Source: Actinocrinis sp035653575
GTDB lineage: Bacteria > Actinomycetota > Actinomycetes > Streptomycetales > Catenulisporaceae
Direction: 5' to 3'
Assembly: GCF_035653575.1 (NCBI RefSeq)
Contig: NZ_DASRBQ010000163.1
Coordinates: 9,883 to 73,882, forward strand
Length of the DNA stretch: 64,000 nucleotides
Shown: piece by piece, positions 1 through 8,131 of the stretch
Layout of the letters: every line of letters starts with the position of its first letter
Numbering within the stretch: the stretch's first letter is position 1
Translations under genes and position numbers: made by a program
The notes under the pieces: model-generated
Seen by the model: only the letters and a program-made list of their open reading frames with translations
Told to the model about the DNA's origin: nothing
Database searches by the model: none

Positions 1-651
1 GCGATCCCCGACGGGCCGACCACACGGCTGATGCAGGAGGTGGCGCGGGAGAACGGCGTGGTGCTGATCGTGCCGATGTACGAGCACGAACAGCCCGGCG
101 TCTACTACAACACCGCGGCCGTGATCGACGCGGACGGCAGCTACCTCGGCAAGCACCGCAAGAACCACATCCCGCAGGTGCGCGGGTTCTGGGAGAAGTT
201 CTACTTCCGGCCCGGCAACCTCGGCTACCCGATCTTCGACACCGCGGTCGGCCGGATCGGGGTCTACATCTGCTACGAGCGGCACTTCCCCGAGGGCTGG
301 CGGGCGCTGGGCCTGGCCGGCGCGCGCATCGTGTTCAACCCCTCGGCGACCAGCAGGGGCCTGTCACAGTACCTGTGGCGCCTGGAGCAGCCGGCCGCCG
401 CGGTCGCCAACGAGTACTTCGTCGGCGCCATCAACCGGGTCGGCGTGGAACCGCTGGGCGACAACGACTTCTACGGCCAGTCCTACTTCGTCGACCCGCG
501 CGGGCAGCTGGTCGGCGAGGCGGCGTCGGACACCGAGGAAGAGATCGTGGTCCGGGACCTGGACATGGGCCAGCTGCAGGAGGTACGTGACCTGTGGGCC
601 TTCTACCGGGACCGACGTCCCGACACCTACGGCCCGCTGACCGAGGCCTGA
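1..651 (+). CDS. Beta-ureidopropionase-like nitrilase-family hydrolase (5'-truncated)
   Basis: The reading frame is open from base 1, so the N-terminus lies outside the window; 216 residues remain. It belongs to the nitrilase superfamily: the catalytic Lys lies in GKHRKNHIP and the nucleophilic Cys in YICYERHFP (about residues 54 and 91 of the visible part), followed by FNPSAT. These blocks and their spacing closely match beta-ureidopropionase, which hydrolyses N-carbamoyl-beta-alanine to beta-alanine, CO2 and ammonia. The first catalytic Glu must be upstream of the edge. The next gene, a dihydropyrimidinase that makes this substrate, starts 15 nt downstream, which supports the assignment to reductive pyrimidine catabolism. 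Another N-carbamoyl amide could be the substrate. Confidence 0.88.
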   Translation, partial: AIPDGPTTRLMQEVARENGVVLIVPMYEHEQPGVYYNTAAVIDADGSYLGKHRKNHIPQVRGFWEKFYFRPGNLGYPIFDTAVGRIGVYICYERHFPEGWRALGLAGARIVFNPSATSRGLSQYLWRLEQPAAAVANEYFVGAINRVGVEPLGDNDFYGQSYFVDPRGQLVGEAASDTEEEIVVRDLDMGQLQEVRDLWAFYRDRRPDTYGPLTEA

Positions 652-666
652 CGGGAAGGGGTCTAG

Positions 667-2070
667 ATGAGCATCCTGATTCGCGGTGGCACGGTCGTTT
701 CGGCGACCGGTTCGGCGCTCGCCGACGTCCTGGTCGACGGCGAGAGCGTCGCCGCGCTGGCCGTCCCGAGCACTCCGCTGGCCGAGTCGTGGAGCGCGGT
801 CGCCGGTACGGTGATCGACGCGACCGGGAAGTACGTGATCCCCGGCGGCATCGACGTGCACACGCACATGGAGCTGCCCTTCGGCGGCACCTTCGCCTCG
901 GACACCTTCGAGACCGGGACGAGAGCGGCGGCCTGGGGCGGAACCACGACGATCGTGGACTTCGCGGTGCAGAGCAAGGGCGCCTCGCTGCTGGCCGGGA
1001 TCGAGGCCTGGCACGCCAAGGCGGACGGCAACTGCGCGATCGACTACGGCTTCCACGCGATCATCTCGGACGTGAACGAGGCCGCGCTCAAGGAGATGGA
1101 CGCCGCGGTCGAGGCCGGGGTGACCAGCTTCAAGATGTTCATGGCGTACCCGGGCGTGTTCTACTCGACCGACGGCGAGATCTTCCTGGCGATGCAGAAG
1201 GCCAGGGCGAACGGCGCGGTCATCATGATGCACGCCGAGAACGGCATCGCGATCGACCAGCTGGTCGCGCAGGCGCTGGCCGAGGGCCGCACCGATCCGG
1301 TGTACCACGGGCTGACCCGGCCGCCGGAGCTGGAGGGCGAGGCGACCAGCCGCGCGATCCAGCTGGCGAAGGTCACCGGGGCGCCGCTGTACATCGTGCA
1401 CCTGACGGCGTCGCAGGCCCTGAACGCGGTGACCGAGGCGCGTGACGGCGGGCAGAACGTCTTCGCCGAGACGTGCCCGCAGTACCTGTATCTGGCCCTT
1501 GATGACCTGGCCAAGCCGGACTTCGAGGGCGCGAAGTACGTCGCGTCCCCGCCGCTGCGTCCGCGCGAGCACACCGAGGCGCTGTGGAAGGGGCTGCGCA
1601 CCAACGACCTGTCCGTCATCTCCACCGACCACTGCCCGTTCTGCTTCAAGGACCAGAAAGAGCTCGGCCGCGGCGACTTCTCGAAGATCCCCAACGGCAT
1701 GCCGGGCGTCGAGCATCGCATGGACCTGATCTACCAGGGCGTCGCCGCCGGGAAGATCAGCAAGGAGCGGTGGGTCGAGCTGTGCTCCACCACCCCGGCG
1801 CGCATGTTCGGGCTCTACGGCCGCAAGGGCGTCATCGCGCCCGGCGCGGACGCCGACATCGTGGTCTACGACCCGGACGCGCACCAGACCATCAGTGCCG
1901 CGACGCACCACATGAACGTGGACTATTCGGCGTATGAGGGGATGGAGATCACCGGCCGGGTCGACACCGTGCTCTCGCGCGGCTCCGTGGTCATCCGCGA
2001 CGGCGAGTTCCACGGCAAGTCGGGGCACGGACAGTTCGTGCGCCGCGGCCTGTCCCAGTACCTGGTCTGA
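667..2070 (+). CDS. hydA: Dihydropyrimidinase (D-hydantoinase)
   Basis: A 467-residue amidohydrolase of the normal length for the family. Visible motifs are the HxH metal pair in GIDVHTHMEL (His65, His67), the Lys that becomes carboxylated in TSFKMFMAYPG (Lys156), His189 in MMHAENG, the YIVHLTA block and the late Asp in ISTDHCPF. It should open the ring of 5,6-dihydrouracil or dihydrothymine to the N-carbamoyl-beta-amino acid in the cytoplasm. A GGGAAGGGG ribosome site precedes the ATG. It sits between the N-carbamoyl-beta-alanine amidohydrolase and an LLM-family flavin/F420 enzyme, with 15 and 11 nt gaps, so the three are surely co-transcribed. Use on 5-substituted hydantoins is possible. 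Confidence 0.93.
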   Translation: MSILIRGGTVVSATGSALADVLVDGESVAALAVPSTPLAESWSAVAGTVIDATGKYVIPGGIDVHTHMELPFGGTFASDTFETGTRAAAWGGTTTIVDFAVQSKGASLLAGIEAWHAKADGNCAIDYGFHAIISDVNEAALKEMDAAVEAGVTSFKMFMAYPGVFYSTDGEIFLAMQKARANGAVIMMHAENGIAIDQLVAQALAEGRTDPVYHGLTRPPELEGEATSRAIQLAKVTGAPLYIVHLTASQALNAVTEARDGGQNVFAETCPQYLYLALDDLAKPDFEGAKYVASPPLRPREHTEALWKGLRTNDLSVISTDHCPFCFKDQKELGRGDFSKIPNGMPGVEHRMDLIYQGVAAGKISKERWVELCSTTPARMFGLYGRKGVIAPGADADIVVYDPDAHQTISAATHHMNVDYSAYEGMEITGRVDTVLSRGSVVIRDGEFHGKSGHGQFVRRGLSQYLV

Positions 2071-2081
2071 GAGGAAGCGTC

Positions 2082-3077
2082 ATGGATTTCGGCGTCGTCC
2101 TGCAAACGGACCCCCCGGCCACCAGACTCGTCGACACGATGCGGCAGGCCGAGCAGCTCGGTTTCGGCTACGGCTGGACCTTCGACTCCACGGTGCTGTG
2201 GCAGGAGCCGTTCGTCATCTACTCGCGGATCCTGGCCGCGACCGAGCGGCTGCGCGTCGGCCCGCTGGTGACCAATCCGGGCACCCGCGACTGGTCGGTG
2301 CTCGCGTCCCTGTTCGCCACGCTCAACGACATGTACGGCAACCGTACGGTCTGCGCGATCGGCCGGGGCGACTCGGCGCTGCGCGTGATAGGCCGCAAGC
2401 CGGAGAGCCTGGCGACGGTCGGCGCGTGCATGCGCGCGGTGAAGGATCTGGCGGAAGGCAGGGAGACCCAGCTCAACGGCGTGATGGTCAAGATCCCGTG
2501 GGTGCGCGGCGGCCGGCTGCCGATGTGGATGGCGGCGTATGGGCCCAAGGCGCTCAAGCTGGTCGGCGAGCAGGCGGACGGCTTCGTGCTGCAGTGCGCG
2601 GACCCCGACATCGCGCGCTGGACGATCGGCACGGTGCGCGACGCCGCGAAGGAGGCGGGCCGCGACCCGGACACGATCACGATCTGCGTCTCAGCACCCG
2701 CATACGTCGGCGAGGATCTGGCCCACGCGCGCGAGCAGACCCGCTGGTTCGGCGGGATGGTGGGCAACCACGTCGCGGACCTGGTGACGCGCTACGGCGC
2801 GGACGGCCCGGTCCCCCGGGCCCTGACGGATTACATCAAGGGCCGTGACGGCTACGACTACTCACACCACGGCCGAGCCGGCAATCCGTCGACCGACTTC
2901 GTCCCCGATGAGATCGTTGACCGCTTCTGCCTGCTCGGCCCGGCTTCCGCGCACCGCGACCGCCTCACCGAACTGGCCGAGCTCGGCGTCAACCAGTTCG
3001 CGCTGTACCTGATGCACGATCAGCCGGAGCAGACGCTCTGGGCGTACGGCCAGGATGTGATCCCCGCCCTGAGGTAA
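2082..3077 (+). CDS. LLM-class F420/flavin-dependent oxidoreductase of the pyrimidine operon
   Basis: A 331-residue TIM-barrel protein of the bacterial luciferase-like family. Recognisable parts are the N-terminal MDFGVVLQTDPPA strand, the GPLVTNPGTRDW loop, the CAIGRGDSALR block and PMWMAAYGPKALKL; this pattern resembles F420-dependent reductases related to methylenetetrahydromethanopterin reductase. It starts 11 nt after hydA behind a GAGAGGAAG ribosome site and ends the visible operon. Its place suggests redox chemistry on a pyrimidine or dihydropyrimidine, perhaps supplying the reduction step usually done by dihydropyrimidine dehydrogenase. That role is inferred from position only, because the upstream part of the operon is outside the window. 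Confidence 0.8.
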   Translation: MDFGVVLQTDPPATRLVDTMRQAEQLGFGYGWTFDSTVLWQEPFVIYSRILAATERLRVGPLVTNPGTRDWSVLASLFATLNDMYGNRTVCAIGRGDSALRVIGRKPESLATVGACMRAVKDLAEGRETQLNGVMVKIPWVRGGRLPMWMAAYGPKALKLVGEQADGFVLQCADPDIARWTIGTVRDAAKEAGRDPDTITICVSAPAYVGEDLAHAREQTRWFGGMVGNHVADLVTRYGADGPVPRALTDYIKGRDGYDYSHHGRAGNPSTDFVPDEIVDRFCLLGPASAHRDRLTELAELGVNQFALYLMHDQPEQTLWAYGQDVIPALR

Positions 3078-3124
3078 CTCGACAAGCAGCAGGCAGTAGG
3101 CGGCAAGCGGCGAGCGGCTGCACC

Positions 3125-3254
3125 TTGTCTCGCCCAGCTGGACAACAGCGCGGCCCGGCGGGCGAAGGTCGGCGGTTGTCTCGCCCAGCTGGACAACCAC
3201 CGAACTGTCCTGTGCAGCGAGACAGACCGTTGACTGTCTCGTTGAGCGGGACAG
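3125..3254. repeat. Cluster of four TGTC-N11-GACA palindromes
   Basis: Four 21-bp inverted repeats lie at 3125-3145, 3176-3196, 3205-3225 and 3234-3254. Each has the form YTGTC, 11 bases, GACAR. The first two are identical through TTGTCTCGCCCAGCTGGACAA. The centres are 51, 29 and 29 bp apart. A fifth, with a 10-base spacer, lies at 3715-3734. They could be binding sites for a dimeric protein or a small repetitive palindromic family; no partner is visible. Confidence 0.7.
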
Positions 3255-3305
3255 CCGTGTAGTTGCCGCGTGCTCCGCCGCCTCGCACTTCGCTCGGCGT
3301 CTCCG

Positions 3306-3663
3306 CGCGCTGAAGAGCACCCACCCGCCCACCCTACTCCGCGATCGGCGCCCGCCTTTTCGCCGCGCCTTTCCTTCCCAGACGCAGACCAGCGCCAGCC
3401 CGCGCGCGGTGCGCGAGCGTCGAGGACCCTGTGGTCACAGTGCACACTTCGGCCCGACGGGAGAGGACAGCGATCGGGTCGGCGACGGGTCGCAGCCGCC
3501 GAGCGTCAGCGAGGCGGCGTGCGCCGCAGCGCAGCGCAGCGTCCCAGAGGATCCGCGCGGCGTTCAGCGCGCAGCGCGTGCGCGGCAGCGCCCTGATTCG
3601 CGTAGCGGCCGAGCGCCAGCGAGGACGCGGAGCAGGGTGGGCGGGTGGGGGCTTTTCAGCGCG
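3306..3663. mobile_element. MITE-like element with 37-bp terminal inverted repeats
   Basis: The left arm 3306-3342 and the right arm 3627-3663 are inverted copies that agree at 34 of 37 positions. Each contains CACCCGCCCACCCT or its complement and ends in CGCGCTGAA. The 284-bp interior has no transposase or other convincing gene. That layout fits a non-autonomous miniature element, but I see no clear target-site duplication, and a paired noncoding repeat of another kind remains possible. Confidence 0.5.
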
Positions 3664-3714
3664 AAGCGCGTTAGCCGTAGACGTAAGCTTAATTCGGCGA
3701 ACCGCGCAGACCGG

Positions 3715-3734
3715 TTGTCCGCTCAGCGAGACAG
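3715..3734. repeat. Fifth TGTC/GACA palindrome (10-base spacer)
   Basis: TTGTC at 3715-3719 and GACAG at 3730-3734 flank CGCTCAGCGA. It belongs to the same family as the four copies at 3125-3254, but lies on the other side of the MITE-like element and just beyond the 3' end of the YbaK-type gene. Confidence 0.55.
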
Positions 3735-3752
3735 GTCAGGCGCGCGACGAGT

Positions 3753-4328
3753 TCACTGCGTCGCCGGGGCGCCCGGAACCATGCCGAGGCCGGGCAGTAC
3801 TTCCGCGCCCGGCAGCAGGGTGAGCGCGAGGCCCGGCAGCCAGAGCTTGGAGCCGCGGATGCCGGAGCCGACCACGACGCGGGGCGCGGCGGCGACGGCC
3901 GCGTCGATGAGGATCGGCCAGTCGGCGGGCAGGCCGACCGGGGTGATGCCGCCGTACTCCATGCCGGTGAGCTCGACCGCCTCGTCCATCGGCGCGAAGG
4001 AGATCTTGCGGGCGCCGAGGTGGCGCCGGGCCAGCCCGTTGATGTCGGCGCGGGTGGTGGCGAGCACGAGGCAGGCCGCGTAGGTGGTCTGGCCGGCCCG
4101 TTTGGCCGCGACGACGACGCAGTTGGCGGACTCGTCGAGGCCGACGCCGTACTCGGCGCAGAACGCGGCGGTGTCCGCGAGCGCGGGGTCGATCGCGCCG
4201 ACCTGGATCTCGGGCAGCGGGAGGGTGGCGGCGTGCTCGGCGAGGGCCTTGGCGGTCGGCGCGGCGAGCAGCTCGGGGTGATCGGCGGCGGGTTGCAGGA
4301 CGACGTTCACGGTCACGGGTCCCAGCAT
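3753..4328 (-). CDS. YbaK/EbsC-family aminoacyl-tRNA deacylase
   Basis: A 191-residue protein with the YbaK/ProX editing fold. Visible signatures are ESANCVVVAAKRAG in the middle, which holds the conserved Lys of the family, then the TGMEYGGITPVGLP block and a C-terminal GSGIRGSKLWLP loop. Such free-standing proteins clear mischarged tRNA, typically Ala- or Cys-tRNA(Pro), in the cytoplasm. The gene stands alone: its 3' side is the repeat island and its 5' side is about 130 bp from the dhaM end. Which aminoacyl-tRNA it edits cannot be told from sequence alone. Confidence 0.85.
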   Translation of the reverse strand: MLGPVTVNVVLQPAADHPELLAAPTAKALAEHAATLPLPEIQVGAIDPALADTAAFCAEYGVGLDESANCVVVAAKRAGQTTYAACLVLATTRADINGLARRHLGARKISFAPMDEAVELTGMEYGGITPVGLPADWPILIDAAVAAAPRVVVGSGIRGSKLWLPGLALTLLPGAEVLPGLGMVPGAPATQ

Positions 4329-4459
4329 GCCACGCGGCGGCAGGCGGATATTGCGGCGGCGGTGTCAGATCGAGCGACGGTGAGATTCGGCGACTGCGCG
4401 AGGGACTCGTGACGGGTGACGGGTGAGATCGAGCGACGCGGTGAGATCGCGGGACGGGG

Positions 4460-4888
4460 TCAGAGCTTGCGGAAATCGCGGGCTTCCTCGGCCGCGGCGC
4501 GGACGGCGTCGAGGTCGGCCCCCGAGGCGGCCGCTACCGCCGCCGAGACCGCGCCCTCGACCAGTGGCGCGTCGGCGAGGACGACCGGACCGGGCAGGTC
4601 GGCCGCGTCGTCGAGCAGGAGCTTGACCGTGAGCACGGCGCTGCCGAGGTCGGCGAGTATCACCACGCCGGCGCCGCGATCGGCTGCGCGCACCGCCTGC
4701 TCGATCAGCTCGATGCTGGTGCCCAGGCCGCCCTCCGGCAGGCCGCCGGCCGGTTCGACCGGGGCCTCGCCTCCCAGCTGCCGCGCCAGCTCAGCGGCGC
4801 CCTCGGCGAGGCGCGCGCTGTGTGAGACCAGGACGAGTCCGACGACCGGCGCGGACGCTGCCGGGCCAGAGTTCTGCTGGTCAGTCAC
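4460..4888 (-). CDS. dhaM: Dihydroxyacetone kinase phosphotransfer subunit DhaM
   Basis: A 142-residue single-domain DhaM of the EIIA-mannose type. The phosphorylatable His is in VLVSHSARLAEG near residue 23, and the family block GVVILADLGSAVLTVKLLL follows. It accepts phosphate from HPr of the PTS and rephosphorylates the ADP bound in DhaL. The start is GTG and overlaps the dhaL stop by 8 nt, so translation is probably coupled. It lacks the HPr- and EI-like extensions of the Escherichia coli DhaM, as is usual in Gram-positive bacteria. Confidence 0.92.
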   Translation of the reverse strand: MTDQQNSGPAASAPVVGLVLVSHSARLAEGAAELARQLGGEAPVEPAGGLPEGGLGTSIELIEQAVRAADRGAGVVILADLGSAVLTVKLLLDDAADLPGPVVLADAPLVEGAVSAAVAAASGADLDAVRAAAEEARDFRKL

Positions 4889-5603
4889 CGCTTGGCTCCT
4901 CCCGGCCGTCGGTGGGGCCGCCGCTCGCCGCTGAGTGGCCGTCAGACGCCGCGGCGATAGCGGCGTCGAGCAGCGCGGTGAGGATCACGACCGTGGACGC
5001 CGCGCCCGGATCCTCGTGGCCGATGCTGCGCGGGCCGAGGTAGCTCGCGCGGCCCTTCGAGGCCTGCATCGGGATCGTCGCCTCGGCTCCCGCGCGCGCC
5101 GCGTCGACCATTGCCGAGAGCGCGTCGAGCAGCGGCGTCGCCTTCGACGCCGCGTCGTTCAGCGCGGCGACCGCCGGGGCGAGCGCGTCGACCATGGTCT
5201 TGTCGCCGTCGCGGGCCGCGCCGAGCTTGCGGATCGCGGCGAGCGCCGCGTCGAGGGCGGCGGCGAGGCCGGGCAGGTCGGTCTCCGGGGTGTCGCCGAG
5301 GGCGCTGCCCGCGCGGCGGAACGCGGTGCCGTACAGCGGTCCCGAGGCGCCGCCTACCTTCGAGATCAGGGTGGTGCCGGTGAGCGAGAGAACCGTGGCA
5401 GGCGTGCGCGGGCTCGTGGTGTCGAGCACGCGCATCACGCCGGCGAAGCCGCGGTCGAGGTTCGTGCCGTGGTCCCCGTCGCCGATCGCCGCGTCGAGTT
5501 CGGTCAGGCGAACCCGGTCGGCCTCGATCGCGGCGGCGGCGCGGGTGATCCACGCGGTGAAGAAGGCGGTGTCCAGGGCGGGCGCGGCCGGTGATGTGGT
5601 CAC
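4881..5603 (-). CDS. dhaL: Dihydroxyacetone kinase ADP-binding subunit DhaL
   Basis: A 240-residue DhaL. The Asp cluster that binds two Mg ions and ADP is seen in DAAIGDGDHGTNLDRGF near residues 39-55, followed by GGASGPLYGTAFR and the C-terminal GRASYLGPRSIGHEDPGA block. It holds a tightly bound nucleotide that is phosphorylated by DhaM and passes the phosphate to dihydroxyacetone in DhaK. The GTG start lies 3 nt after the dhaK stop. The length is slightly above the family norm because of a polar, Gly/Glu-rich tail. Confidence 0.93.
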   Translation of the reverse strand: MTTSPAAPALDTAFFTAWITRAAAAIEADRVRLTELDAAIGDGDHGTNLDRGFAGVMRVLDTTSPRTPATVLSLTGTTLISKVGGASGPLYGTAFRRAGSALGDTPETDLPGLAAALDAALAAIRKLGAARDGDKTMVDALAPAVAALNDAASKATPLLDALSAMVDAARAGAEATIPMQASKGRASYLGPRSIGHEDPGAASTVVILTALLDAAIAAASDGHSAASGGPTDGREEPSGD

Positions 5604-5606
5604 CGG

Positions 5607-6599
5607 CTACCGTCCCCAACGCAGCGCGGGCGTCTGAACCGGTGCGTCCCACAGCTCGGTGAACTGCTCGGTGAGCCGGCAGACCGTCAGCGAGAAACCC
5701 TGCATCTCCAGGCTGGTGATGTAGTTGCCGACCAGATTGCGCGCGATCGTGACGCCCCGGGCCGCCAGCAGCCGTTGCACTTCGCGGTAGACGATGTAGA
5801 GCTCGATCAGCGGGGTTCCGCCCATGCCGTTGACCATGACGAGCACGTTGCCGCTCAACGGCATGTCGTCGCTGATCGCGTCGAGTGCCGTCTCCGCGAG
5901 CCGCGCGGCGGAGGCGATCGGGCCGCGGCGGCGGCCGGGTTCGCCGTGAATGCCGACGCCGATCTCGATCTCTGATTCGTCGAGCGTGAAGCCGGGCTGG
6001 CCGGAGGCCGGAGTGGTCGCGGGGCTCAGCGCGATGCCGAAGGAGCGGCTGCGGGCATTGACCTCCTCGGCTACGGCGGCGACGGCGGCCAGGTCCGCGC
6101 CCTGCTCGGCGAGCGCCCCGGCGATCTTCTCGACGAACACGGTGGCGCCGGTGCCACGCCGCCCGGCCGTGTAGAGCGAGTCCTCGACCGCGACGTCGTC
6201 GTTGACGAGGACGGAGCGCACCTCCACGCCCTCGTCCGCGGCCAGTTCCTCGGCCATCTGGAAGTTGAGCACGTCGCCGGTGTAGTTCTTCACGATCTGC
6301 AGCACACCGGCGCCGCTGTTGACGGCCTTCGCGGCGGCGAGCATCTGGTCGGGCACCGGGGAGGTGAACACCTCGCCCGGGCAGGCCGCGTCGAGCATCC
6401 CGTAGCCGACGAAGCCGGCGTGCAGCGGCTCGTGCCCGGAGCCGCCCCCGCTGACCAGGCCGACCTTTCCGGGACGCGGCCCCTCGGCGCGCGTGACCAC
6501 CCGGTTCTCCAGGTCCACGGCGAGCGAGGGATGCGCGGCCGCCAGGCCCTCGAGCGCGTCGGCGACTACCTTGTCGGGCGCGTTGATCAGCTTCTTCAC
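5607..6599 (-). CDS. dhaK: Dihydroxyacetone kinase substrate-binding subunit DhaK
   Basis: A 330-residue DhaK, first gene of dhaKLM. SGGGSGHEPLHAGFVG near residues 51-66 is the substrate loop, and the His that binds dihydroxyacetone as a hemiaminal lies in GIGVGIHGEPG. It phosphorylates dihydroxyacetone to DHAP for glycolysis, using PEP-derived phosphate through DhaM and DhaL. The start is GTG. The GGAGG ahead of it is only 1 nt away, while TAATCT lies 6 nt upstream, so the mRNA may be leaderless. No DhaR or DhaS regulator is nearby. Confidence 0.94.
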   Translation of the reverse strand: MKKLINAPDKVVADALEGLAAAHPSLAVDLENRVVTRAEGPRPGKVGLVSGGGSGHEPLHAGFVGYGMLDAACPGEVFTSPVPDQMLAAAKAVNSGAGVLQIVKNYTGDVLNFQMAEELAADEGVEVRSVLVNDDVAVEDSLYTAGRRGTGATVFVEKIAGALAEQGADLAAVAAVAEEVNARSRSFGIALSPATTPASGQPGFTLDESEIEIGVGIHGEPGRRRGPIASAARLAETALDAISDDMPLSGNVLVMVNGMGGTPLIELYIVYREVQRLLAARGVTIARNLVGNYITSLEMQGFSLTVCRLTEQFTELWDAPVQTPALRWGR

Positions 6600-6745
6600 G
6601 CCTCCAGATTATGCCCGCACCCGATCGCCGCGGCGTGACGCGGGCCCGATGCGGGGGTGGCGCGCGCCGGTCGGGGATACGGCGGCGCGACGGTATTGTC
6701 TGGGGATTGCTACTTCCCGCTGGTGACCACCGCCGAGGACTCCCG

Positions 6746-7951
6746 TTGACCGATTCGCAGACGCCGCATGCGCCCGCTCCGGCCAGCGGCGGGCCGCAGC
6801 GCCCACCCGAGCGGGTGGGTCTGGGCACGATCGCGCGCGAGTGGGGGCGGATCGGCTGCATCGGCTTCGGCGGCCCTCCGGCGCACATCGCGCTGCTGCG
6901 GCGGCTGTGCGTCGAAGAACGCTGCTGGATGGGCGCGGAGGAGTTCGAAGACGCGATCGCCGCGACGAACCTGCTGCCGGGACCGGCCTCGACGCAGCTG
7001 GCGATCCTGTGCGCGTGGCGGCTGCGGCGCGTGCCCGGCGCGATCGTCGGCGGGCTCTGCTTCATCCTGCCGGGCCTCGCGATCATCATCGGGCTCTCGG
7101 CGCTGTTCCTGTCCGGGCATCCGCCGCTGTGGGTTCGCGGCGCGGCAGCCGGCGCGGGTTCGGCCGTGGCGGCGGTCGCGCTGAACGCGGCGGCGATGCT
7201 GCTGCCGGCCAGCCGGCGCCGGACGCATCGTCCGGGGCAGCGGCGTCGGTGGACCGCGTACCTGGTGATCGGCGCGGCCGCAGCGATCGTGCTCGGGCCC
7301 TATCTCGTGCTGGTGCTGCTCGGGTGCGGCATCGTGGAGACGCTGTGGCGCAGGCGGGCCGCGCTGCCGGCGCAGGTGTCGTTGTGGCCGCTCGCTGCCG
7401 GTGCGGTGCCCGCGGCCGCCGGGCTCGGCGGGCTGATCTGGACCGCGTTCAAGGTGGGGGCACTGTCGTACGGCGGTGGGTTCGTCATCATCCCACTGAT
7501 GCAGGCGGACGCGGTGCACCGGTATCACTTCCTGACGGCCCTTCAGTTCACCACGGCGGTGGCGCTCGGTCAGATCACGCCGGGGCCGGTGGTCCAGACG
7601 GTCGCGGTCGTCGGGTACGGCGCCGCCGGGGTGCTCGGCGCGCTGCTGGCCGCGGCGGTCGCGTTCTCGCCGTCGTTCCTGTTCGTCTTCTTCGGCGCGA
7701 GCCGCTTCGACCGGCTGCGCGGCAGCGAGTCCGTCCAGGCGTTCCTCGACGGCGCCGGCCCGGCGACGATCGGCGCCATCGGCGGGTCGGCGTTCACGCT
7801 CGGGAAGGCGCTGACCGAGCCGTGGCAGTTCGCGGTGCTCGCGGCGGCCGGGCTGTGGCTGCTGGTGCTGCGGCGCGGCGTGGTCAGCGCGCTGCTCGGC
7901 GCCAGCGCGCTGGGCGTCGTCGCCGCGCTGATCGGACTGGCGCTGTCCTGA
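6746..7951 (+). CDS. chrA: Chromate transporter, two-domain ChrA type
   Basis: About 401 residues, starting from TTG at 6746 behind GAGGA; an in-frame ATG at 6611 would add 45 basic residues with no family character. Two homologous CHR halves are visible: the first carries GFGGPPAHIALL and NLLPGPASTQLA, the second SYGGGFVIIPLM and GQITPGPVVQT. Hydrophobic segments fit 10-12 membrane spans. The family exports chromate, and sometimes sulfate-like anions, across the membrane. It is divergent from dhaK with about 145 bp between, and no chrB or other resistance gene is next to it, so the physiological anion is unproven. Confidence 0.88.
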   Translation: MTDSQTPHAPAPASGGPQRPPERVGLGTIAREWGRIGCIGFGGPPAHIALLRRLCVEERCWMGAEEFEDAIAATNLLPGPASTQLAILCAWRLRRVPGAIVGGLCFILPGLAIIIGLSALFLSGHPPLWVRGAAAGAGSAVAAVALNAAAMLLPASRRRTHRPGQRRRWTAYLVIGAAAAIVLGPYLVLVLLGCGIVETLWRRRAALPAQVSLWPLAAGAVPAAAGLGGLIWTAFKVGALSYGGGFVIIPLMQADAVHRYHFLTALQFTTAVALGQITPGPVVQTVAVVGYGAAGVLGALLAAAVAFSPSFLFVFFGASRFDRLRGSESVQAFLDGAGPATIGAIGGSAFTLGKALTEPWQFAVLAAAGLWLLVLRRGVVSALLGASALGVVAALIGLALS

Positions 7952-8131
7952 CCGACACCGCGTCGCTGGGCGTCGATTCGCAGAACCCGACCGGCGCGAC
8001 CGGAGCCGCTCACTCGTTCGGCGCAGCTGCGTGGGCCGTCGGATCGGCTGGGTACTCAGACTGGTGAGGGTGGTTGACACCCGACCCGGCCCGCATCCGG
8101 CCGGTCCGTGCGGCGAATGGAGGCTCGGCTC

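Larger units (their letters stand above)
3078..3752. other. Gene-free repeat-rich island
   Basis: No credible coding sequence is seen in these 675 bases; the open frames here are short or run antisense into the following gene. The stretch holds four TGTC-N11-GACA palindromes at its left end, a fifth variant at its right end, and a pair of 37-bp inverted repeats around a 284-bp core, each listed separately. The core also repeats GAGCG-CAGCGAGG-type strings, which are common in noncoding DNA of GC-rich actinobacteria. Confidence 0.7.

Noticed and set aside
364..2028. Long open frame of 554 codons on the minus strand, opposite hydA
   Set aside because: Arg/Val/Asp-rich shadow of a high-GC gene on the other strand; no motif and no ribosome site, while hydA is certain.
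3409..4083. Plus-strand frame of 224 codons through the repeat island and YbaK gene
   Set aside because: Low-complexity Arg/Ser/Ala product; the YbaK-type protein on the opposite strand is clear.
4942..7089. 715-codon minus-strand frame across dhaL, dhaK and the chrA promoter
   Set aside because: Extreme Arg/Gly composition and it ignores the dhaL and dhaK frames, which carry all family motifs.
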